Of a stretch of DNA of 64,000 nucleotides, positions 18,181 to 27,243 are shown in pieces. Both the position numbers and the translations under genes were made by a program. Every line of letters begins with the position of its first letter. Positions within the stretch are counted from its first letter, which is position 1. The notes under the pieces are model-generated. The model did not search any database. It worked only from the letters and a program-made list of their open reading frames with translations, and had not been told where the DNA came from. The stretch is from contig CAVXYY010000004.1 in the NCBI GenBank assembly GCA_963766195.1, forward strand, positions 248,001 through 312,000, read 5' to 3'. Origin of the DNA: JAHEFT01 sp963766195 (lineage in GTDB: Bacteria > Pseudomonadota > Gammaproteobacteria > Xanthomonadales > SZUA-36).

Positions 18181-19665
18181 ATGAACTGCAGTACCGAGAA
18201 AAATTATTCAGGAAAAGTTTCAAGAATCCTGGGGATTCCAGGTCTTCTACTGATGGCGCTGGCCATGGTTATGCCTGGGCAGGTTTTTGCGCAGACTTGT
18301 CCTGCCAGTTTAGCTGTTGGCTTCACAGATAGTCCGGGTCCGTTTGAAATCGGTGAAAAGATTCCTATCACTCTGACCATCGAGATGGGGTTTCCCGGAC
18401 CATCACCGACTTCTGTGAACATTGACCATTTTCAATATTTTCTGGACTGTGCTGCTGATGACACCTTCCCAAGTCCGGGTTGCACATCACAAGGAAACGG
18501 GGTCACGTTCATTAAACCGGTTTCAACAACCTGCCCGTTGTCGGACCCTCCACCCGACACCGCTACACTGGCTGCCAATGTCGCCGGGAATCAGGTAGAT
18601 TTTTACGTCAGGGACGATGGCGCCGAAATCTACTCCAGCAATGAATTTATTCGTCTTGATTCGGTGGGAGAAAACGAGCTGCCAAATTCCTGTACCGTGC
18701 AATTTGAAGTACAAATTGACTCGTTGGCAGTTCCCAACTCCCAGGATCCGATCGTGGAGTTTTCTTTCTGGGGCGGATTGGATGCCGCATGCGACAACGA
18801 AGCGACTTCAACGGAAACAGATTCTCTGACCATCCCGATTGTCAATCCCAACGCGGTTTTTTGGGTGACCAAGGATTTCAGCGACGATAATGAAATGCCG
18901 GTTGATATACACATCCAGTGCGATGCGGGGATTTACACAAATCCGAATTTCCAGATTACCGATCCGGCTGCAAACGGGCCTTTCCCGCTTAAAGGCTTCG
19001 TGGTTTACGGCATTCCGTCCATCGGCACAAACTGCCACGTCTGGGAAACGCCGGTTTCCGGTTACGAGGGCAACTACCTGGCAGAAGCGCTTCCAAACGC
19101 CCTGTACGATACCCTTTACGACGTCAGTGAAGGCGACGATACCGATGAACCGTTAGGCTGCTACTTCACGGCCGTCACGGGCGGTGAGTTCACCTGTGAC
19201 ATCACCAATAATGCCAGGCCGGCCATGTTCACGGTCAACAAGGAATGGGTAATTGACGGTCCGGGTGGCGATGTGGTCAATGAGGTGGCGGATGTCACGA
19301 TTAGCTGTGACAGCCCGGTTATGGTTGTGGGCGAGGAGCCTCCTGTTGGCCCCGCATTATTTGTTGTTGAAGGTCCTCCCTACGAGGCATACGGCGAGCT
19401 GGGTGACGGCGGTTCCCTCTCGGTCATGGTTAGCACCCTGACCGGACCGGCAACGTGTTCGGCCACAGAAGAAGTCAGCGCGAGCGGAGTTGAGTCGGAG
19501 GACGATTGCGGTCCGAGGGCCATTCCGGCCGGTGGCGAGTCGGAATGCACCTTTGTCAACACGGTGTTCTTCGAAGGTATTCCAACCCTGAACCAGTATG
19601 GCATGGCCCTTATGGCGCTGTTAATGCTTGGCTTCGGAGTGCTTGGCCTGAGGAGATTTTCCTGA
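18181..19665 (+). CDS. IPTL-CTERM surface/secreted protein
   Basis: This 494-aa exported protein starts at the ATG preceded by GGGGAGAG. The signal peptide is about residues 15-37 (LLLMALAMVMPGQVFAQ). The long beta-rich, cysteine-containing body is acidic. The C-terminus is IPTLNQYGMALMALLMLGFG followed by a short Arg-Arg tail. This is the IPTL-CTERM sorting signal: a tetrapeptide, one helix, then basic residues, processed by exosortase-type enzymes. No exosortase gene is in this window. The body function is unknown. It is separated from the upstream operon by 88 bp and ends at a strong terminator. Confidence 0.88.
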   Translation: MNCSTEKNYSGKVSRILGIPGLLLMALAMVMPGQVFAQTCPASLAVGFTDSPGPFEIGEKIPITLTIEMGFPGPSPTSVNIDHFQYFLDCAADDTFPSPGCTSQGNGVTFIKPVSTTCPLSDPPPDTATLAANVAGNQVDFYVRDDGAEIYSSNEFIRLDSVGENELPNSCTVQFEVQIDSLAVPNSQDPIVEFSFWGGLDAACDNEATSTETDSLTIPIVNPNAVFWVTKDFSDDNEMPVDIHIQCDAGIYTNPNFQITDPAANGPFPLKGFVVYGIPSIGTNCHVWETPVSGYEGNYLAEALPNALYDTLYDVSEGDDTDEPLGCYFTAVTGGEFTCDITNNARPAMFTVNKEWVIDGPGGDVVNEVADVTISCDSPVMVVGEEPPVGPALFVVEGPPYEAYGELGDGGSLSVMVSTLTGPATCSATEEVSASGVESEDDCGPRAIPAGGESECTFVNTVFFEGIPTLNQYGMALMALLMLGFGVLGLRRFS

Positions 19666-19691
19666 ATTAAACCAGGTTAACTGGTGAAATG

Positions 19692-19724
19692 AAAAACCCC
19701 GCGCTCTGCCGCGGGGTTTTTTTT
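19692..19724 (+). terminator. Rho-independent terminator
   Basis: The stem CCCCGCG/CGCGGGG (19697-19703 and 19710-19716) with a 6-nt loop is followed by eight T and preceded by five A, so it can act in both directions. It lies between two convergent genes; the T tract touches the stop codon of the protease gene. Confidence 0.93.
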
Positions 19725-22548
19725 ATTGATCCTGCTCTGAACCGAAATTCAACACCACTGCCGATGAGCAGAACCGGGATGAAGGTTCGCAAACGCGGTA
19801 AGTGGCGGATTTACTGTGTTCGTTGATCCCTGTATCGACGTGCTTTCCGTCGTTAGCCGTGATGGCAATCAAGCTGCCGTTGCGATAAAGCTCAACGCTT
19901 TCGGACTCCGCGCCTGACCAGCGCAGGGTCGCCATTACTCTTCCGTTATGCCGACTGCCTGCTCCCTGCAGCGAAATTTCCGGGAGCGAAGTGTTCACCT
20001 CGATCCGGCTGGAGTTGGTGGTGGTGCCACCCTTGTTGTCTTCAACGGTCAGTGCAACTTTGAAGCTGCCAGGGCCTGTGAACTGATACTCGAAGTTCAT
20101 ATCGCTTGCGCTACCGCCGTCACCGAGGGACCAGTGATAGCTGACCAGGGCGCCATCCGGATCGTGGCTCGGGGATGCATCGAAGCGACAAGTCAGTTCG
20201 TCACATTCATAGATGAATTGTGCTTCAGGGGCCTGGTTCGATTCCCGGGCCTCAACACTGACGGTATGGTTACGCGCATTTTTCGCGCCTTGTTCATCTT
20301 CAACGGTGAGCGTGACCAGATAGCTGCCGGAAGATTCAAAGTCGTGTGCCGGCCGCTCACCCGAGGCGTAGGACCCGTCGCCGAAGGACCACGTCCAGCT
20401 AACCGGTGTGCCATCCCGGTCATGACTCATGCTGGCGTCAAACGCGCACTCGGTGAATGTGCACTCGAAGCTGAAATCGGCTTCGGGAGCCTGGTTCGGC
20501 GGTTCAGCAGATTGGCTCACAGACACGCTGCGGGTGCGGGACGCGGTTGCGCCTGCGGTGTCGGAAACGGTCAAAGAAACGTTGAAACTTCCTGTATTTT
20601 TAAAGCTGTGGCTAACCTGGCTGCCGCTGCTGCTGCCTCCGTCACCGAAACTCCAGTTCCATGCGGTGAGCTCCCCATCCGGATCGATGCTCTCGCCCGC
20701 ATCAAATCTGCAATCCAGCTCATCGCAACTGAAGCTGAAATCGGCCAGGGGCTTTTCATTCGGCATGCTGAGGTTCACGGTCCGGATTTTGCTGTCCGTA
20801 GCGCCTTTGTCATCTTCCACCATGAACGTTACCGTGAAAGTTCCGGCCTTTGCGTAAGCGTGGCTGACAGTTTCTCCCTGGCTGTAATTTCCGTCACCCA
20901 GGGTCCACGTCCAGGCAACAATTTTTCCATCCGGGTCGGTACTGCCCGAGCCATTGAACTCACAACGGTTATCGACACATACAGTGGAAAACCTGGCGAT
21001 TGGGTCTTCATTGGGCACGAACAGGTGGGCCGTCTGGACCTGGCTGTCGCTGGCGCCCTTGTTGTCCTTGACGGTCAGGGTTACGGTGTAATCGCCGGCT
21101 GCTGAAAACTCGTGACTTGCAGTGGCGCCGCTGCCCTTTTTGCCATCCCCGAAGGCCCAGGAGAATTCAACGATTGAGCCATCGGAATCCGAACTGGCGC
21201 TGCCGTCGAAAGCGCAACTGAGACCATCGCAGTCAATGGAAAATTCGACTTCGGGAGCCTGGTTGCCTGACCCAGTTGAACTTCCTCCGCTGCTGCCGCC
21301 AGGAACTTTGCCGTCAAAGTAGCTGGAAACACTTTGCCAGATCCTGCTCATACTGACGCCTTGATTGGTGCAGCCGCCCGAGTGATGAAGAGCAACCACT
21401 CTTCCGGAGATATTTGATACTACCGGTGCTCCGGAACTGCTGGTCGTGGTGTCGCAGTAATACCCAATATCCGCCCCGGGAGCGTAGCCGTCCAGGTTCA
21501 GGGCATCCACCTCGCACTCACCGCTGCTGTTCATATCGCTTTCAATAGCTATTTGCCGGGGTTTGCCGAGACCGTGCTGCGGTATGAAAATCGGTTCGCC
21601 GATGGCAGGGGCATCCACATCGAGGCCGAACGAAGGAAAATGGGAAATGGCCGAAAAATTACTCACCGAGAAAAGGGCGTAGTCGAGTGAACCGCTAACG
21701 GAATATAGCGTTCCCCCGGTGACCTTGACCGCGTTAGTGGTTTGTGAACCACCGCAGGAAGTGGATTCATAATTGAACCAGATTTCGCTTCCATCCAGTT
21801 CGGACTGCTTGCTCAGGCAATGCTCGGCCGTGAACATCAGGTTATCCGGACCAACCCTCCACGCAGTACACACCTCACCCCGGGAATTGATCAATTTTGC
21901 AACCGCCGCGGAGCGTTCATATTCCCAGCTATTGCTGGAAGCCCAGCAAGCGGCGTCGAACAATTCATTTGCGCCACAAACGGACTCTGTCCTGGACTGC
22001 GCATCGCCCGAGTATTTGTCGACTCCTGAAACGTCTGTGATGGATTGGCCCAAAGGCAAGCCTTCCATAAAAGTGTCAATTTCGATTGCGTGATATGCGG
22101 GATCGAACATCGACAAGTCGCCCAACAACCGGACATGAACCGAGTCTCCGGTGATGGACATTGCGGAAAAACGGTTTGTCCCATCGTCGCCGAGGCTGTC
22201 GTCTACCGTATAGTCGTCTTTTTCTTTCGCCGAATACCGCCAGGCTTCGCTGCCGTCCGGATTGCTGATTTCAACCACTATGCCTTCAGGAAGCCTGAAC
22301 TGGCCGAAATGCACCTTGATAAAGCTGGCGCCAGGCGAACTGATTTCATTGAAGCGGCTTAAGTGGCTGGAACCGTCATAAGCAGAAATGGTTTTGCGGG
22401 AACGTTCCGCAATGACAACGTTGTTAACCGGGGTAGACCTGAAACTGCCATAAACGTCGGGCAGGGTTCGTGGCCCTGCGTCTGCGTATGACGTGACACA
22501 CCATGCCATCAGCACGGCGGGAATAACGCCTCTATGCAATCCTTGCAT
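19723..22548 (-). CDS. Secreted trypsin-like serine protease with five PKD domains
   Basis: This 941-aa exported protein has a signal peptide at residues 1-24 (ending SYADA). The S1-type protease domain lies at about residues 200-420, with His in FTAEHCLS, Asp in GSLDYALFSV and Ser in TTTSSSGAPVVS, reminiscent of lysyl endopeptidase-type bacterial enzymes. After a Gly/Ser linker come five PKD domains of about 85 residues (about 430-850), each with the W-FGDG or W-LGDG core and a disulfide-type Cys pair, then a C-terminal Ig-like domain. PKD arrays commonly mediate binding to polymers or spacing of catalytic domains. Likely role: extracellular protein degradation. Confidence 0.88.
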   Translation of the reverse strand: MQGLHRGVIPAVLMAWCVTSYADAGPRTLPDVYGSFRSTPVNNVVIAERSRKTISAYDGSSHLSRFNEISSPGASFIKVHFGQFRLPEGIVVEISNPDGSEAWRYSAKEKDDYTVDDSLGDDGTNRFSAMSITGDSVHVRLLGDLSMFDPAYHAIEIDTFMEGLPLGQSITDVSGVDKYSGDAQSRTESVCGANELFDAACWASSNSWEYERSAAVAKLINSRGEVCTAWRVGPDNLMFTAEHCLSKQSELDGSEIWFNYESTSCGGSQTTNAVKVTGGTLYSVSGSLDYALFSVSNFSAISHFPSFGLDVDAPAIGEPIFIPQHGLGKPRQIAIESDMNSSGECEVDALNLDGYAPGADIGYYCDTTTSSSGAPVVSNISGRVVALHHSGGCTNQGVSMSRIWQSVSSYFDGKVPGGSSGGSSTGSGNQAPEVEFSIDCDGLSCAFDGSASSDSDGSIVEFSWAFGDGKKGSGATASHEFSAAGDYTVTLTVKDNKGASDSQVQTAHLFVPNEDPIARFSTVCVDNRCEFNGSGSTDPDGKIVAWTWTLGDGNYSQGETVSHAYAKAGTFTVTFMVEDDKGATDSKIRTVNLSMPNEKPLADFSFSCDELDCRFDAGESIDPDGELTAWNWSFGDGGSSSGSQVSHSFKNTGSFNVSLTVSDTAGATASRTRSVSVSQSAEPPNQAPEADFSFECTFTECAFDASMSHDRDGTPVSWTWSFGDGSYASGERPAHDFESSGSYLVTLTVEDEQGAKNARNHTVSVEARESNQAPEAQFIYECDELTCRFDASPSHDPDGALVSYHWSLGDGGSASDMNFEYQFTGPGSFKVALTVEDNKGGTTTNSSRIEVNTSLPEISLQGAGSRHNGRVMATLRWSGAESESVELYRNGSLIAITANDGKHVDTGINEHSKSATYRVCEPSSRFCSSAVVLNFGSEQDQ

Positions 22549-23196
22549 CGTCGTAACATCCTTGTCGTAGCGTCACATCCTGTGACACGTTTTGGGTCAG
22601 TTATTTGCTTACGGTGCAAGTCATTCAATTGACAGGCATTTATGGAGAAATTGCAAGCAAATCAGAAAATTACCAACCTTTTCTTCTGACAAATATATTT
22701 ATATCGGTTGAGTCATTGAAAGTCAACGGGATCGGCGATTCTCATCGACCGTTGAGCAAGCGAATTCAGCCATTCATCTGGTTTGATATGTGGCTGGTGC
22801 AAAATGTAAATATTTGGTCTATAGTATTTAGGAAAGGGGTTAGACTCCAAATTCATCACGCTGGCCGCTGACAGCGGGCAGTGCTGATGAGACGCAAAGG
22901 GACAATTTGAATTTACCGGGACAAGGACGTCGTTCCCAGCGGGGGACTCTCTCCTTTTGTGCGTTTAATTCAAAAATTTTGGCTACCAGAAAGAGGAAGT
23001 AAACAGGCAGGTACCGCGAAGCTATATCAATTTGGATATCAGTTCACACCGTCGGGCTATGGGGGACGGTGTGGGTTGTAATAGGGATTTCTCAGGCAAG
23101 GACGCGCTTTTTGAGAGGCGGACCTTGTTTTTTTTTTGAGAAGTCAGACTTGGGTAGGCGAAAGTCTGCAACCAGGCCAAAATTGGGAGAGCGGTA
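22549..23196. other. 648-bp intergenic region with a long structured leader for the repeat-protein gene
   Basis: I find no convincing gene here; a short open frame at 22605-22871 has no ribosome site. A candidate -10 is TATAGT (22820-22825). Downstream are four inverted repeats in the transcribed direction: a nested hairpin 22854-22889 (CATCA...TGATG enclosing CCGCT/AGCGG), a long imperfect pairing of ACGCAAAGG (22892-22900) with CCTTTTGTGCGT (22953-22964), a perfect 9-bp hairpin 23045-23053/23065-23073, and a terminator-like hairpin at 23097-23137. A 7-bp hairpin (CAGACTT/AAGTCTG, 23145-23168) then precedes the ribosome site. Confidence 0.6.
23097..23137 (+). terminator. Terminator-like hairpin with ten T, possible attenuator
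   Basis: CAAGG...CCTTG plus inner CGC/GCG pairs form an imperfect stem, followed by ten T at 23128-23137, only 60 nt before the start codon at 23197. An alternative pairing TCTCA (23090-23094) with TGAGA (23112-23116) would exclude it. This arrangement suits premature termination control, but no ligand-binding class is recognised. Confidence 0.5.
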
Positions 23197-26100
23197 ATGT
23201 GTCAATCGAAGCAGTTAAAACGCCATAAGGGGAATATCTTTTCGGCCTTGAGCGTGGGTATCCTGGCGTTTTTGTTTACAGCGCTCGTGCCGGCGCAAGC
23301 ATTTGCGGTGACCGGGGGTACGTGTAATTCAGATCTGGAATGGTACCTTGAAGGACCGGGCGCTTTTCCGGATACGCAGTGGTTCGTAAACGACGTAATG
23401 AAGGTCAAGGCAACGTTCAAGGCCGGGGCCATTACCGGCGGTACAGGCCCTGAATACCTTCAAATACCGGATTTTGGTTTCGCCGCGGATTGTGAGGCTG
23501 TGCCTGGCGGATTGACTTGGGGTAACTGCATTCTCAAGAATCCTGCAAGTGTTGATATCACGTTTCTTGGCAAACCCGTGAATGACCCGGTTCAAACGTG
23601 CAAAAATCCGGCCGGCACCGCCATCAATTTTCTGGCCCCCGAATCCAACAGAATCACGTTTACACCGACCAATGGTCCCATACAGCTACCTGAAGGTAGC
23701 AGTTGCAAGATGTCCTGGAATTTCCAGGTCACCGACCTGAATGGCGCAACATCAGTCAAACTAAACCAGGTTGCAGCCTTCGCTGCAGGCAGCAAGTCAG
23801 CGGAATGCGTTTACTACAGTGGCGGCCAGAAATTCATCGGAACGACCAGCAGTGGCCGTAATGCCGTTGTAACCGTTAATTCCTGTGAAATCGAAGTCAA
23901 GAAACAGATTTGCGATGTTGATGGTTCAGACTGCACGGTGGAGGGCAATTGGTACGATGCCGACACGGTCGGCACAGCCTTGGATTTGTCGCCCAGCGGA
24001 CGGGCAGCTTACCGGGCCATCATCACCAACACGGGTTCTGTTGCCTACACGGGCGATATCACCATCAATGACGGTCCACTCGATACTTCCTGGACGGCTA
24101 AGAGCCTGGCTCCAGGGGCATCGGTTACCGTTGGCGGAGCGGGTACAGTTGCCAATTGGAGCGACTACTGTAAAACCCATGCTTCTGTTTCCAACACCAT
24201 TGAAGTCGACGCCATGTGTCGTACCGGCGACAGCCCGGTTTCCGCCCATGCGACAAACGAAGCCTGGGGCATATGCAACTATATTCCGCCGGCGACCGGC
24301 ATTACGATCGAGAAAGCAACCAATGGCCAGGATGCTGACATCGCAACTGGCCCATTAATCCCGGTTGGCGCAGCGGTGACCTGGTCGTACGTGGTCAGGA
24401 ACACCAGCAACGTAACGCTGACCGATATCAGCGCGTCGGACGACAAGGAAGGAGCGATCAGCTGTCCGAAGACCACGCTGGTGGCGGGTGAAGAAATGAC
24501 CTGTACTTCCAAGATCGGAACGGCAACTGCCGGTCAATACGCCAACCTGGCCTCGGTGTCCGGCAAGTACGGTAGCGACACGGTCAACGATACCGATCCG
24601 AGCCACTACTTTGGCACCACGACCAGTATCACGATTGAGAAAGCAACCAATGGCCAGGATGCCGACGCGGCGCCCGGGCCGAATGTTCCGGTTGGCGATG
24701 CGGTGACCTGGTCGTACGTGGTCAGGAACACCAGCAACGTAACGCTGACCGATATCAGCGCGTCGGACGACAAGGAAGGAGCGATCACCTGTCCGAAGAC
24801 CACGCTGGTGGCAGGTGAAGAAATGACCTGTACGTCCAAGATCGGAACGGCAACTGCCGGTCAATACGCCAACCTGGCCTCGGTGTCCGGCAAGTACGGT
24901 AGCGACACGGTCAACGATACCGATCCGAGCCACTACTTTGGCACCACGACCAGTATCACGATTGAGAAAGCAACCAATGGCCAGGATGCCGACGCGGCGC
25001 CCGGGCCGAATGTTCCGGTTGGCGATGCGGTGACCTGGTCGTACGTGGTCAGGAACACCAGCAACGTAACGCTGACCGATATCAGCGCGTCGGACGACAA
25101 GGAAGGACCAATCAGCTGTCCGAAGACCACGCTGGTGGCGGGTGAAGAAATGACCTGTACGTCCAAGATCGGAACGGCAACTGCCGGTCAATACGCCAAC
25201 CTGGCCTCGGTGTCCGGCAAGTACGGTAGCGACACGGTCAACGATACCGATCCGAGCCACTACTTTGGCACCGGAGATGCAAATATCCTGCTAGTCAAGG
25301 AAATCAGTGTTGACGACGGTGCTACCTGGAAAGACGCCAACAACGTTGGATCAGCTGCCATCGCCGTATACCCGAGCGACGCGCTTTATCGCTTCACGGT
25401 AACCAATAACGGCAATGCTCCGCTTAAAGACGTTATTGTTAATGATTCCGAACTGGGTATCATCGACTATCCGATTGGCGACATGGCTGTCGACGAAGTC
25501 GTCGTGATTACCAGCACTGAAGAACCGTTGCTCGCTGTGGAAGACCGGTGTGACAGTCGTGGCACTTTTGTGAACACCGCTGTTGCTTCAGGGGCTTCTG
25601 CAGAAACCGGCACACCGGTCAGCGATTCTGACCCAGCGGTGCTGAAATGCATCGGTGAGCCACACATCACGATCGTGAAAGAGATCAGTCCGACCGGTGG
25701 TGAGCCCTGGTATGATGACGAAACACCTCCGCAGGAATTTCCAAGCGATGCCTGGTACCGGATTACGGTTACCAACGACGGCACGGCGCCACTGGAAAAT
25801 GTCGAAGTACTTGACGGTGATCTTTCGGTTGACGAAGTCATCGGCAACCTGGCAGTAGATGAGACGGTTGTTCTCACTTCGGCACAGGTCACCGCACTCT
25901 ATCAAAAAGACCGATGCAACGGTTCTGGCAGAGTCGGTAACACGGCTTCTGTTTCCGGCAACTCCGTGGATGATCCGGATGATACGGTTGATGACAGCGA
26001 TACGGCGACACTGGTTTGTGTTGGATTGCCGGCCCTTGATGTCATCAAGGAAATCAGTGTCAACAACGTGGACTGGTTCGATGCGAATACCGAAGAAGAT

Positions 26101-27150
26101 GCCGTTCTGGCACAAGCTCCTTCCAATGCATGGTACCGGATCACGGTGAAAAACACCGGGCTCGTGGATATGACCAACGTCGTTCTGAACGATGGCACGC
26201 TGGGGATTGTTGATTACCCGGTAGGTACCATCGCTGCAGGTCAGGAGGTTATGCTGACGAGCGGTGACATTCCCAAGCTTTATTACCCCGGCCGTTGCAC
26301 GGGCAAGGGTACGTTTGGTAACACTGCAACCGCGAAGGGCACGTCTTCTGAGACGGGTTCCGAGAGCAGCGACTCTGACGAAGCCTGGCTGGAATGTACC
26401 GGTACACCGGACATCCAGATCGTCAAGGAGATCAGTGTCAATAACGGGGTCACCTGGTACGACGGTTCGACGCCTTCAGTGTTGGCGCCGAGCGATGCCT
26501 GGTATCGCATCAAGGTTACCAATACAGGTACAACAGATCTTGATAACGTTAAAGTCAACGACCTGGTGCTCGGAATTGTTGATTACTCGATTGGATACCT
26601 GGCGATTGGTGACTCCGTAACTCTTACGAATGGTGAGATCGCGGCGCTGTTCAAGCAGGATCGTTGTACCACTTCCGGCACTTATGTAAACACGGCTACA
26701 GCCGCTGGTGTGTCGCTTGAATACCCGTATGGTTCGGTCAATGACAGCGACGCGGCAACACTGGTCTGTGGCGGAAAAGTTGACATTTGCGCGGACGGCG
26801 GTCGCCCGAGCACTTTGAAGCTCCAATATAATGGAACTTATGAAAGTGATAACGAGCAGGGCAGAGTGGGTGTTCCGAATTTAACCGGGCCGCTTCCTTC
26901 TTCGCCGGTGACGGTCAAGCTGTACGACAAGAACGAGCTTGAAGCCACGATTAACAACGTCAATGTCGGAGACCCGCTGACGGTTTATGGTTCCTGGACG
27001 CAAAGCGGCAAAATTCCGACAACCGTCGGCGTGGAAGTTTTTTATGGAAGTAAATTGTTGCAGTCCATTGCTTTCCACGGATCGTGCTCAGCGCCATTGA
27101 ATGTAGGCGACAAGTTTGGTGCAGTAACCATCATTGGTTATACACATTGA
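23197..27150 (+). CDS. Large secreted DUF11-like repeat protein
   Basis: This 1317-aa exported protein has a GGGAGAG ribosome site and a signal peptide ending at about residue 38 (PAQAFA). A unique N-terminal region of about 330 aa is followed by three near-identical 109-aa repeats (each beginning ITIEKATNGQDAD and containing VTWSYVVRNTSNVTLTDISA), then four diverged repeats of about 125 aa (VKEIS...WYRITVTN...DSD). These are beta-sandwich repeats like those in bacterial surface proteins. The last about 130 aa are unique, and no C-terminal anchor or sorting signal is seen. It may be released or held by other surface proteins. A strong terminator follows. Confidence 0.85.
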   Translation: MCQSKQLKRHKGNIFSALSVGILAFLFTALVPAQAFAVTGGTCNSDLEWYLEGPGAFPDTQWFVNDVMKVKATFKAGAITGGTGPEYLQIPDFGFAADCEAVPGGLTWGNCILKNPASVDITFLGKPVNDPVQTCKNPAGTAINFLAPESNRITFTPTNGPIQLPEGSSCKMSWNFQVTDLNGATSVKLNQVAAFAAGSKSAECVYYSGGQKFIGTTSSGRNAVVTVNSCEIEVKKQICDVDGSDCTVEGNWYDADTVGTALDLSPSGRAAYRAIITNTGSVAYTGDITINDGPLDTSWTAKSLAPGASVTVGGAGTVANWSDYCKTHASVSNTIEVDAMCRTGDSPVSAHATNEAWGICNYIPPATGITIEKATNGQDADIATGPLIPVGAAVTWSYVVRNTSNVTLTDISASDDKEGAISCPKTTLVAGEEMTCTSKIGTATAGQYANLASVSGKYGSDTVNDTDPSHYFGTTTSITIEKATNGQDADAAPGPNVPVGDAVTWSYVVRNTSNVTLTDISASDDKEGAITCPKTTLVAGEEMTCTSKIGTATAGQYANLASVSGKYGSDTVNDTDPSHYFGTTTSITIEKATNGQDADAAPGPNVPVGDAVTWSYVVRNTSNVTLTDISASDDKEGPISCPKTTLVAGEEMTCTSKIGTATAGQYANLASVSGKYGSDTVNDTDPSHYFGTGDANILLVKEISVDDGATWKDANNVGSAAIAVYPSDALYRFTVTNNGNAPLKDVIVNDSELGIIDYPIGDMAVDEVVVITSTEEPLLAVEDRCDSRGTFVNTAVASGASAETGTPVSDSDPAVLKCIGEPHITIVKEISPTGGEPWYDDETPPQEFPSDAWYRITVTNDGTAPLENVEVLDGDLSVDEVIGNLAVDETVVLTSAQVTALYQKDRCNGSGRVGNTASVSGNSVDDPDDTVDDSDTATLVCVGLPALDVIKEISVNNVDWFDANTEEDAVLAQAPSNAWYRITVKNTGLVDMTNVVLNDGTLGIVDYPVGTIAAGQEVMLTSGDIPKLYYPGRCTGKGTFGNTATAKGTSSETGSESSDSDEAWLECTGTPDIQIVKEISVNNGVTWYDGSTPSVLAPSDAWYRIKVTNTGTTDLDNVKVNDLVLGIVDYSIGYLAIGDSVTLTNGEIAALFKQDRCTTSGTYVNTATAAGVSLEYPYGSVNDSDAATLVCGGKVDICADGGRPSTLKLQYNGTYESDNEQGRVGVPNLTGPLPSSPVTVKLYDKNELEATINNVNVGDPLTVYGSWTQSGKIPTTVGVEVFYGSKLLQSIAFHGSCSAPLNVGDKFGAVTIIGYTH
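24301..25281 (+). repeat. Three tandem 327-bp coding repeats
   Basis: In-frame copies occupy 24301-24627, 24628-24954 and 24955-25281. Copies 2 and 3 encode proteins differing at only two residues of the shared region outside the junction; copy 1 differs mainly in the first quarter. Such near identity within one gene points to recent duplication or gene conversion, and is also a likely place for assembly collapse or copy-number error. Confidence 0.9.
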
Positions 27151-27183
27151 GTAGTTGATCCACTTATCTTTCTGAAGATGGAA

Positions 27184-27215
27184 CAAGGGCCGGGATTTCC
27201 CGGCCCTTGTTTTTT
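27184..27215 (+). terminator. Rho-independent terminator
   Basis: A perfect 11-bp stem CAAGGGCCGGG/CCCGGCCCTTG with a 4-nt loop ATTT is followed by six T. It ends the repeat-protein transcript and may also serve the convergent bkd operon. Confidence 0.93.
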
Positions 27216-27243
27216 GAGCCTCTGAAGTCTGAAGCTTTGCAGG

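Noticed and set aside
22790..22815. Sigma-54 promoter before the repeat protein
   Set aside because: A TGGC is present but the GC element is not at the required spacing.
22605..22871. Small open frame (88 aa) in the 648-bp gap
   Set aside because: No ribosome site, no family resemblance, and it overlaps the leader hairpins.
22850..22965. Possible cyclic-di-GMP (GEMM) riboswitch because of GACGCAAAG
   Set aside because: The other required conserved segments (such as the AAACC before it and the GGTAGC-type tetraloop receptor part) are absent.
24355..25260. Open frame of about 301 aa on the minus strand across the tandem repeats
   Set aside because: It mirrors the three sense repeats, has no ribosome site and no known domain; openness follows from the repeat composition.
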